The notes under the pieces were generated by a model. That model did not search any database and had not been told where the DNA came from. It saw nothing but the letters and a program-made list of their open reading frames with translations. 64,000 nucleotides of DNA from Palleniella intestinalis (GTDB taxonomy: Bacteria; Bacteroidota; Bacteroidia; Bacteroidales; Bacteroidaceae). The stretch is from the NCBI RefSeq assembly GCF_013166595.1, contig NZ_JABKKG010000006.1:1-64000 (forward strand). Reading direction: 5' to 3'. Position 1 is the stretch's first letter; each line of letters starts with the position of its first letter. Of this stretch, positions 57,385 to 64,000 are shown in pieces. The position numbers were made by a program, and so were the translations under genes.

Positions 57385-58800
57385 ATGAAAGAAAAAAACA
57401 ACATAGACCGCAGGGAGTTTCTGAAACGGATTGGCATCGGGACTGCCGCTGTTTCGGTTGCAACATTGACCGGTTGTGACTCTAAACAAAACCCGGTGAC
57501 CGGGAATCTGACCGCAACTACAGAAATTCCTACGGATAAAATGACATACCGGAACAATCCCAAAACCGGAGAAAAAGTATCAATCTTAGGCTATGGCATG
57601 ATGCGTTTGCCATCGGTCGACGGACGCAGTGCCCGTGAGGGTGGCAACGATTCCATTGATCAGGAAATGGTGAACCGTCTTGTGGATTACGCATTAGAGC
57701 ATGGCGTGAATTATTTCGACACATCTCCCGCTTATTGTAAAGGACAGTCGGAACATGCTACAGGGATAGCCCTCAGCCGCCATCCGCGTGACAAATACTT
57801 TATCGCAACCAAACTGTCGAACTTCGCTCCATCTACATGGAGTCGAGAAGCATCGCTTGCCATGTATCACAACTCACTGAAGGAACTTCAGACTGACCAT
57901 ATCGACTATATGCTTCTGCACGGCATCGGTATGGGTTCCGATGGTCCGGCAGAGTTCAAGGCAAGATACATTGATAACGGTGTCCTTGATTTTCTTGTGT
58001 CAGAACGGGAAGCTGGACGGATTCGTAATCTCGGTTTTTCATACCACGGCGATATAAGTGTATTTGATGACCTGCTTTCCAAACACGATATTTATAAGTG
58101 GGATTTTGTGCAGATTCAGCTCAATTACCTTGACTGGCACCACGCCAAAGAGATTAATCCACGTAACACGGACGCTGAATATCTGTATGGAGAATTAGAA
58201 AAACGAGGCATTCCGGCTATAATCATGGAACCTTTGTTAGGAGGGCGTTTGTCGAAGTTGCCCGACAATATTGTTGCTCGACTGAAACAGCGTGAACCTG
58301 AGCGTAGTGTGGCATCGTGGGCTTTCCGTTTCGCCGGAAGCAAGCCGGGGGTGCTGACTGTACTGAGCGGTATGACGTTCATGGAGCATCTTCAAGATAA
58401 CCTGCGTTCATTCTGTCCTCTCACACCGCTTTCGGAAGATGATGAGAAATTTCTGTATTCCACCGCAGATTTGATGATGCAGTTTCCTACAATCCCGTGC
58501 AACGATTGCAAATACTGTATGCCGTGTCCATATGGGCTGGATATTCCTGCTATTCTGTTGCATTACAACAAGTGCATCAATGAGGGTAATGTACAGGAAA
58601 GTCAGCAGGCGGAAAATTACCGGGAGGCACGCCGGGCTTTCCTCGTTGGGTATGACCGAAGTGTGCCGAAACTTCGTCAGGCAAACCACTGTATAGGTTG
58701 TAACCAATGTGCTCCGCATTGTCCTCAAGGTATAAAAATCCCGGAGGAACTACACCGTATTGACAATTTTGTGGAACAGCTGAAACAAGGGACTCTATGA
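57385..58800 (+). CDS. Tat-exported lipoprotein: aldo/keto reductase fused to a ferredoxin domain
   Basis: The product has 471 residues. A twin-arginine signal (DRREFLKRIGIG, Arg9-Arg10) ends in LTGC with Cys31, predicting a Tat-exported lipoprotein. The AKR domain has an intact tetrad: Asp112, Tyr117, Lys143, His179. The C-terminus has two Cys motifs (CNDCKYCMPCPYG and CIGCNQCAPHCPQG) for two 4Fe-4S clusters. The pairing suggests an enzyme reduced by Fe-S electrons rather than only NADPH. It lies 12 nt after the NapHG-like gene, its likely electron donor. Confidence 0.88.
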   Translation: MKEKNNIDRREFLKRIGIGTAAVSVATLTGCDSKQNPVTGNLTATTEIPTDKMTYRNNPKTGEKVSILGYGMMRLPSVDGRSAREGGNDSIDQEMVNRLVDYALEHGVNYFDTSPAYCKGQSEHATGIALSRHPRDKYFIATKLSNFAPSTWSREASLAMYHNSLKELQTDHIDYMLLHGIGMGSDGPAEFKARYIDNGVLDFLVSEREAGRIRNLGFSYHGDISVFDDLLSKHDIYKWDFVQIQLNYLDWHHAKEINPRNTDAEYLYGELEKRGIPAIIMEPLLGGRLSKLPDNIVARLKQREPERSVASWAFRFAGSKPGVLTVLSGMTFMEHLQDNLRSFCPLTPLSEDDEKFLYSTADLMMQFPTIPCNDCKYCMPCPYGLDIPAILLHYNKCINEGNVQESQQAENYREARRAFLVGYDRSVPKLRQANHCIGCNQCAPHCPQGIKIPEELHRIDNFVEQLKQGTL

Positions 58801-59213
58801 CGGATGATTTAATAAAACTGCTTCATTCCGGTAACCATTCTTTGGTTGTTGCCAATGGCGATGTCTGTACATTTAACGGGCATGGCGTGAGTGATTTGTA
58901 CAGTCTTTTCAAAGAAGATCCCGGCTTTCTGAAAGGAGCTTCTATTGTAGATAAGATTGTAGGCAAAGCGGCTGCGGCATTGATGATTCTGGCAGAGATA
59001 AAAGAGGTGCATACTGATGTTATCAGTCAGTTGGCTCTTGACTTGTTTGCCGGAAGCAAAATAAGTGTCAGTTACGTTACTGTGGTTCCTCATATCATCA
59101 ATCGAACACAGACCGGTTGGTGTCCTTTGGAAACCCGTTGCCATGACTGCCAAACTCCACAGGATTGTCTTTGCCGGATTGAAGAATTTATAAAATTACA
59201 AAGTGATAAATGA
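58797..59213 (+). CDS. DUF1893 family protein
   Basis: The product has 138 residues. LVVANGDVCTFNGHGVSDLY, VGKAAAALMILAEIKEVHTD and NRTQTGWCPLETRC match DUF1893, a small family with a cytidine-deaminase-like fold. C-terminal cysteines CPLETRCHDCQTPQDCLC could bind metal or a cluster. No signal peptide. It overlaps both neighbours by ATGA, so it is firmly part of the operon. Function unknown. Confidence 0.85.
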   Translation: MTDDLIKLLHSGNHSLVVANGDVCTFNGHGVSDLYSLFKEDPGFLKGASIVDKIVGKAAAALMILAEIKEVHTDVISQLALDLFAGSKISVSYVTVVPHIINRTQTGWCPLETRCHDCQTPQDCLCRIEEFIKLQSDK

Positions 59214-61132
59214 GGAAACGATATTCACTATTTGCCACATTGGTATTGGCGGGAGGTATTACCGTTTCTGCTAATACACCCGATGCGGACAGCCTGTCAA
59301 TGAAAACACCGATTGTGATTGGTGAAGTAGTGGTTACGGGAACCCGTAACCAGACAGACATTCGCCATTTGTCACAAACGGTTTCGGTCGTGAACCGGAA
59401 CAAGTTGGAACAAGCGATGCAACCCTCCCTGCTGCCAGTGCTGACAGAACAGGTGCCGGGACTATTCACCACTTCGCGTGGCGTGATGGGCTACGGAGTA
59501 TCGAACGGTGCGGCAGGAGGCATTTCGCTGCGCGGACTGAGTGGTGGCAATGCCCGCCTGATGGTACTGATTGACGGACATCCGCAATATGCCGGTATTT
59601 TCGGGCATCCGATATCCGATGCTTACCAGACACTTTTGGCTGACCGTGTGGAAGTGTTGCGTGGTCCGGCATCCGTGCTGTATGGTTCAAACGCGATGGG
59701 TGGTGTGGTGAACATCGTTACCCGTAAAATGCACGAGGATGGCATCAGTACCAACCTGCACGCCGGATATGGCTCTTACAACACCGTGGAAACCGAACTG
59801 ACAAACCGTATTCGCAAAGGACGTTTTTCAAGTGTTGTCAGTGGCTCGTATAACCGCACGGACGGACATCGTGCCGATATGGGATTTGAACAATACGGCG
59901 GTTATGGCAGGATCGGTTATGAAGTAACCGACAATTGGAATCTGCGGGCAGATGTGAACGTGACCCACTTCAATGCCTCTTATCCCGGTCCGGTATCTGC
60001 CGCGCTTTTAGACGGCGACCAGCGTATTACACGAGGTATGACTTCCTTTGCCGTGGAGAACGAGTATGAAAAAACTTCCGGTGCATTGAGTTTCTTCTAC
60101 AACTGGGGCGATCATTGGATTAACGACGGCTATACACCCTCTGCCGGAGAAGGACCGCAAGATGGCAGGTTCAACTCATTCGATGATATGATGGGGATTT
60201 CCCTGTACCAAAGTGCCCGCTTCTTCAACGGAAACCGTGTCACGGCAGGATTCGACTGGTTTCGTTATGGAGGCAAAGCATGGACTGAGTTTGTAAGCGG
60301 AGAACAAGCCGGGGCACGCCGGGACTTGGTAAATAAGCACGAAGATGAGTTCGCTGGTTATGTGGATTTCCGTCAAGATATAGGTTCTTGGCTGACGCTT
60401 AATGCCGGTGTGCGTATAGATCATCATTCCCGCGTCGGCACGGAATGGGTGCCACAGGCAGGATTGGCATTCCATCTGCCGCATTCCATTGAACTGAAAG
60501 CATCCGCCTCGAAAGGTTTCCGTTATCCGATACTCCGAGAAATGTATATGTTCCCGCCACAGAATCCTGCTCTGAAACCGGAATCAATGTGGAACTACGA
60601 GATAGCCTTTTCACAAAGACTGTTTGGCGGAAAACTATTTTATGGAGTCAATCTGTTCTACATCGACGGCAAGAATCTGATTATGACTTTGCCCAACCCG
60701 AATGGTAGCGGTATGCTTAACCAAAATTCAGGCAAGATAGACAACGCCGGAGTTGAAACACAAATGGCTTACCGTATCAGCGAATCGTGGTCAGTGGATG
60801 CCAATTACAGTTTCCTGCACATGGAAAATCCTGTGATAGCCGCTCCCGAACATAAGCTTTATGCCGGGGCGAATTTCACACAAGGGCGTTGGTCTGTATC
60901 GACAGGAGTGCAATATGTAGCCGGACTCTATACTTCGGTTATCACAAACGGTCACGGAACCGAAAAAACTGAAGACTTCGTGCTTTGGAATTTGCGCGGA
61001 CAATTCCGTGTCCTGAAATGGCTTGACATCTGGGCACGGGGAGAGAACCTGTTGGCACAACGCTATGAAATAAACGCCGGATACCCGATGCCGAGAGCTA
61101 CGGTAATGGTAGGTATAAATCTAAAATTTTAA
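59210..61132 (+). CDS. TonB-dependent receptor (BtuB/FepA-like)
   Basis: The product has 640 residues: a signal peptide, the TonB box region (IGEVVVTGTR), plug (LRGLSGGNARLMVLIDGHPQ and VEVLRGPASVLYGSNAMGGV) and a 22-strand barrel ending in VMVGINLKF. It lacks the N-terminal CarboxypepD_reg domain of polysaccharide receptors and looks like receptors for metal chelates, haem or corrinoids. It supplies an unknown substrate or cofactor to the operon's periplasmic enzymes. Confidence 0.92.
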   Translation: MRKRYSLFATLVLAGGITVSANTPDADSLSMKTPIVIGEVVVTGTRNQTDIRHLSQTVSVVNRNKLEQAMQPSLLPVLTEQVPGLFTTSRGVMGYGVSNGAAGGISLRGLSGGNARLMVLIDGHPQYAGIFGHPISDAYQTLLADRVEVLRGPASVLYGSNAMGGVVNIVTRKMHEDGISTNLHAGYGSYNTVETELTNRIRKGRFSSVVSGSYNRTDGHRADMGFEQYGGYGRIGYEVTDNWNLRADVNVTHFNASYPGPVSAALLDGDQRITRGMTSFAVENEYEKTSGALSFFYNWGDHWINDGYTPSAGEGPQDGRFNSFDDMMGISLYQSARFFNGNRVTAGFDWFRYGGKAWTEFVSGEQAGARRDLVNKHEDEFAGYVDFRQDIGSWLTLNAGVRIDHHSRVGTEWVPQAGLAFHLPHSIELKASASKGFRYPILREMYMFPPQNPALKPESMWNYEIAFSQRLFGGKLFYGVNLFYIDGKNLIMTLPNPNGSGMLNQNSGKIDNAGVETQMAYRISESWSVDANYSFLHMENPVIAAPEHKLYAGANFTQGRWSVSTGVQYVAGLYTSVITNGHGTEKTEDFVLWNLRGQFRVLKWLDIWARGENLLAQRYEINAGYPMPRATVMVGINLKF

Positions 61133-61143
61133 TAATAAGTGAT

Positions 61144-61656
61144 ATGCAAACAACAACTGTAAAATTGTATGCGCTGTCATACAACAACGTAAAAACCTAT
61201 TTGGCAGCTTCTCTCTTCGTCTTGGGAAACTTGGTTATGCCACAGCTCTTTCATCTCATACCGCAAGGCGGAATGATTTGGTTGCCAATCTACTTCTTCA
61301 CTCTTGTAGGAGCCTACAAATATGGCTGGAAGGTGGGACTTCTGACTGCTGTTTTATCCCCATTGGCAAACTCCGCTCTTTTCGGAATGCCGGCTGTGGC
61401 GGTACTCCCTGCCATCTTGCTAAAATCTGTACTGTTAGCCATAGCTGCCGGATATGTGGCTTCGCATTTCAAAAGAGCATCACTTGGTTTGCTCGTCGGA
61501 GTTGTGTTGGCTTACCAGTTTGTAGGCACATTAGGTGAATGGGCTATGAATGGTGATTTTTGGCTTGCCATACAGGATTTCAGAATCGGTATTCCGGGTA
61601 TGCTGTTTCAGATATTCGGAGGATGGTTGTTTATTAACCATATAATTCGAAAATGA
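61144..61656 (+). CDS. Membrane protein resembling an ECF transporter substrate-binding (S) subunit
   Basis: The product has 170 residues and five or six membrane helices, with LPIYFFTLVGAYKYGWKVGL and LSPLANSALFGMPAVAVLPA, the small-residue-rich style of ECF S components. It has no ATPase or T subunit nearby, so it would need shared components or act alone. With the TonB receptor upstream it could carry a cofactor across the inner membrane. The family call is by pattern only. Confidence 0.6.
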   Translation: MQTTTVKLYALSYNNVKTYLAASLFVLGNLVMPQLFHLIPQGGMIWLPIYFFTLVGAYKYGWKVGLLTAVLSPLANSALFGMPAVAVLPAILLKSVLLAIAAGYVASHFKRASLGLLVGVVLAYQFVGTLGEWAMNGDFWLAIQDFRIGIPGMLFQIFGGWLFINHIIRK

Positions 61657-61856
61657 TTATGACACCACTATTTATAGGCGGTCTGGGTATGCAAGAAGTG
61701 CTGCTCATTGTATTGGTCGTGCTGCTGTTTTTCGGCGGCAAGAAAATTCCCGAACTGATGAAAGGGCTCGGCAAGGGTGTGCGTTCTTTCAAAGAAGGAA
61801 TGAACAATGTAGAAAAAGAGATTGACGAAATCAGGGACTCTGAACGAAAGGAATAA
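61653..61856 (+). CDS. tatA: Sec-independent protein translocase TatA
   Basis: The product has 67 residues. A single membrane helix (EVLLIVLVVLLFFGGKKIPE) is followed by the amphipathic helix LMKGLGKGVRSFKEGM and an acidic tail, the classic TatA layout including FGxKKxPE. The N-terminus has about 12 extra residues before the usual start, so Met13 may be used. It overlaps the upstream gene and precedes tatC by 4 nt. No TatB is present, as in minimal TatAC systems. Confidence 0.94.
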   Translation: MIMTPLFIGGLGMQEVLLIVLVVLLFFGGKKIPELMKGLGKGVRSFKEGMNNVEKEIDEIRDSERKE

Positions 61857-61860
61857 CTGT

Positions 61861-62661
61861 ATGGCAAACGAAACGAACACACAATCCTTTTGGGAGCATC
61901 TGGACGTGCTGCGGACGGCAATCATGAAGATTGTCGCCGTAGCCGTTGTGTTCGGTATCGCGGCATTCTTTTTCAAGGAAGAACTATTCTCCATTGTACT
62001 TGCACCAAAAGAGGATGAATTCATTACTTATCGGTTACTTGACCGTATGGCGGCATGGGCTGGTGGTACAGTAGAACCGTTCTCCGTCCGGCTTATTAAT
62101 ACCGGATTGGCACAACAGTTTATCATCCACATGAAGACAGCGTTGTGCGCCGGAGTGTTGTGTGCTTCGCCTTATATCCTTTATCAGTTGTTCCGATTTG
62201 TTTCTCCAGCTCTTTATGACAATGAACGGCGATATGTCACACGGATTGTCGGAGGCGGATACGCTATGTTCGCATTAGGTGTAATTATCAGTTATTTTCT
62301 GATATTTCCTCTGACATTCCGTTTCTTGGGAACTTATCAGGTTAGTGGTGATGTGGATAATCTCATCTCGCTTGAATCGTATATCTCTACACTTGTAATG
62401 ATGTGCCTTGCAATGGGCATCGTCTTCGAGATACCAATACTCTCGTGGCTGTTTGCCAAACTGGGATTTCTCTCGGCAGACTTCATGCGTCGCTATCGAA
62501 AACACGCCATTGTGATTATCCTTGTAGTTGCAGCCATTATTACACCGACATCGGATGTGTTCACGCTTTCGTTGGTCGCACTGCCGATGTGGGTACTTTA
62601 TGAAGTGAGTATATGGATTGTAAAAAACTCAAAGATGAATGAAAATACTTTTACAGCATAA
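61861..62661 (+). CDS. tatC: Sec-independent protein translocase TatC
   Basis: The product has 266 residues and six membrane helices. SFWEHLDVLRTAIMKIV is the N-terminal signal-binding motif (family pattern HLxELR) and SPYILYQLFRFVSPALYDNE is the conserved first-loop region. It recognises twin-arginine signals. The ATG at 61861 is chosen over the frame start at 61822, which overlaps tatA. It sits in the operon with at least two predicted Tat substrates and overlaps the kinase gene by 23 nt. Confidence 0.94.
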   Translation: MANETNTQSFWEHLDVLRTAIMKIVAVAVVFGIAAFFFKEELFSIVLAPKEDEFITYRLLDRMAAWAGGTVEPFSVRLINTGLAQQFIIHMKTALCAGVLCASPYILYQLFRFVSPALYDNERRYVTRIVGGGYAMFALGVIISYFLIFPLTFRFLGTYQVSGDVDNLISLESYISTLVMMCLAMGIVFEIPILSWLFAKLGFLSADFMRRYRKHAIVIILVVAAIITPTSDVFTLSLVALPMWVLYEVSIWIVKNSKMNENTFTA

Positions 62662-64000
62662 GATATTCATAGGATATTTCCTTTTGATGGCGATCATCGG
62701 CAGCATGGTCGCCATTGTTCTCCATGAGCGTAACCGGGTGCAGAAGATAGAAGACGAATCAATTACCATTTTCCAGACCCAGCATGACATCAACACCGCC
62801 CACCGATATGTGACCGCATTGGCAACTTATGGAGAATCCGTCTTGGTATGGGATAATGAGGACACTCAGGCTTATAGGAAACGCCGTGTACAGACCGATT
62901 CCATGCTGCAAGTCTTACGCATGCAATGTGAAGATTTCATACGACCCACTCAGATTGATTCGCTCCGTACATTGTTAGCCGCCAAAGAAGCGCATCTGTT
63001 TCAAATCATGGAAGCCTCACGGAAACAAAGGCAGACCGACAGTCTTCTGTTCAACCAGAAACCGACTGTTACCACACACACGACAACAAAGACCGTTACC
63101 CGCAAGAAGAAAGGCATAGCCGGATTTTTCGGAGGCAAGGAAACCGTGCAGCTACCTGTTACGACCCGGCAAACCACATTGGATAAAAAACTAATTTCTC
63201 AGATAAACAGACAGCAACGTGATATAGAAGCCTATACAGACAGCTTGCGGTTATGTAACAAGGAACTCAACAGGAAAATGCGTATGCTGATTACAAATCT
63301 GGACGAACAGACATGGCTCGCTTTTCGGAACAAGAAGATGCGTCTGAAAGCATCCTACGAGCATTCGACAGTTATCATTTCCGGTCTGATTATGTTCTCT
63401 ATCATCATGCTGGTTGTCTTTTATCTCATCATACAACGGGATATAAAGAAGAAGGTACAGGTAAGGGAAGAAAGGGAACGGCTCATAAATGAACTGAATC
63501 TTAGCGTTGAACAAAACGATGTTCTGATAGCCTCACGGAAAAAAGCGGTGCATACCATCACCCACGAATTGCGTACACCGCTGGCGGCAATAACAGGTTA
63601 TACCGAACTGTTGCAAAAAGAAGGTAACAACAATAATAATGAACAATACATCAAAAGCATACAGCAATCTTCCAACCGTATGCGGGATATGCTCAACGCT
63701 TTGTTGGACTTCTTCCGTTTGGACAACGGCAAGGAACAACCCAAACTGTCGCCCTGCCGCATTTCAACCATAGTGCATACACTCGAAACGGAGTTCATGC
63801 CCGTTGCCATGAACAAAGGTCTGTCGCTGATAATGAAGAACGTAAACGATGCCGTTGTACTGACCGATAAAGAGCGGATAATCCAAATCGGGAACAACCT
63901 GCTGTCAAACGCTATCAAGTTCACGGAAAAAGGCGGCGTGTCGCTGACTACCTATTATGCTGACGGAGTTCTAACAATTACTGTTGAAGATACAGGTACA
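62639..64000 (+). CDS. rteA: RteA-like sensor histidine kinase (3' end beyond the window)
   Basis: The frame stays open to the last base (454 residues seen). A first membrane helix spans about 8-26, a long external region reaches about 242 (with GIAGFFGGKETVQLP), and a second helix spans about 243-265. The H-box has His309 in THELRTPLAAITGYTE, an N-box reads NNLLSNAIKFTEKGG, and the G1 box VEDTG is just reached. Its start and external region resemble RteA, the kinase controlling CTnDOT transfer, as I recall it. ATG at 62639 lies inside tatC. A response regulator (RteB) should follow. Confidence 0.8.
   Translation, partial: MKILLQHKIFIGYFLLMAIIGSMVAIVLHERNRVQKIEDESITIFQTQHDINTAHRYVTALATYGESVLVWDNEDTQAYRKRRVQTDSMLQVLRMQCEDFIRPTQIDSLRTLLAAKEAHLFQIMEASRKQRQTDSLLFNQKPTVTTHTTTKTVTRKKKGIAGFFGGKETVQLPVTTRQTTLDKKLISQINRQQRDIEAYTDSLRLCNKELNRKMRMLITNLDEQTWLAFRNKKMRLKASYEHSTVIISGLIMFSIIMLVVFYLIIQRDIKKKVQVREERERLINELNLSVEQNDVLIASRKKAVHTITHELRTPLAAITGYTELLQKEGNNNNNEQYIKSIQQSSNRMRDMLNALLDFFRLDNGKEQPKLSPCRISTIVHTLETEFMPVAMNKGLSLIMKNVNDAVVLTDKERIIQIGNNLLSNAIKFTEKGGVSLTTYYADGVLTITVEDTGT

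Larger units (their letters stand above)
36654..64000 (+). mobile_element. CTnDOT-family-like integrative conjugative element (left part; continues past the window)
   Basis: The order integrase, small HTH/excisionase-like genes, topoisomerase III, DUF1896, giant methylase-helicase and an RteA-like kinase is that of Bacteroides conjugative transposons. DNA from 36.8 to 50.2 kb is visibly richer in G+C and uses GC-ending codons more than the host genes; the cargo from 50.3 kb is less so. Neither transfer genes nor the right end are in the window. The left boundary is approximate. Confidence 0.85.

Noticed and set aside
1..64000. tRNA and rRNA genes
   Set aside because: No cloverleaf-like stretches or conserved rRNA segments were noticed by eye; a covariance-model scan would be needed to exclude a tRNA.

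Overview
The window looks like a Bacteroidales chromosome, most plausibly Prevotellaceae. Many genes carry the Bacteroidetes promoter pattern (TTTG, about 20 nt, then TAnnTTTG). Starts lack strong Shine-Dalgarno sequences, TonB-dependent receptors are present, one exported enzyme ends in a Prevotella-type tail, and the mobile element is of the CTnDOT/Bacteroides conjugative-transposon kind. Genus and species are inferred; no 16S gene is present.

Layout. 1-11,100: a CRISPR array of 46 repeats and 45 spacers, then a compact type I-B cas operon on the minus strand (cas6-cas5-cas3-cas8-cas7-cas4-cas1-cas2, in transcription order). The array is read on the same strand from a leader next to cas2. 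11,300-14,950: the str operon rpsL-rpsG-fusA-rpsJ, ending at rpsJ where the S10 ribosomal operon would often continue. 15,200-35,250: ordinary and accessory host genes: a truncated RhuM/PLD-like gene, a porin-like barrel, a CAT-family acetyltransferase, a Cu/Zn exporter, mrp, purT, a Cys-rich exported protein, a PL11 rhamnogalacturonan lyase, an EFR1 ferrodoxin, a phosphatase/TonB-receptor pair, two Fic proteins and an rRNA methyltransferase. 35,253-36,422: an acyltransferase.

From about 36.65 kb to the window end lies one side of an integrative conjugative element. It has a tyrosine integrase, small HTH/excisionase-like genes, a DUF3945 protein, topoisomerase III, DUF1896, and a 1,944-residue methylase-helicase, all visibly G+C-richer than the host DNA. 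Cargo of more average composition follows: two AraC regulators, an aldo/keto reductase, and a tightly packed operon from 53.3 kb to beyond the window end.

That operon is the most striking content. It encodes a flavodoxin-fold reductase, an acetyltransferase, an SDR, a flavodoxin lipoprotein, a fused NapH-NapG-type membrane iron-sulfur protein, a Tat-exported lipoprotein joining an aldo/keto reductase to a ferredoxin domain, DUF1893, a TonB receptor, an ECF-S-like membrane protein, TatA and TatC, then an RteA-like sensor kinase that overlaps tatC. I infer a mobile, self-exported periplasmic reduction module fed by menaquinol. It occupies the position that tetQ holds upstream of rteA in CTnDOT, so cargo induction and element transfer may be coupled.

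Non-coding structure is also rich: three intergenic blocks with a 22-nt period, a 261-bp nested palindrome, a CRISPR-repeat-like half-site upstream of cas6, and an 11-nt tandem repeat inside a fic gene.
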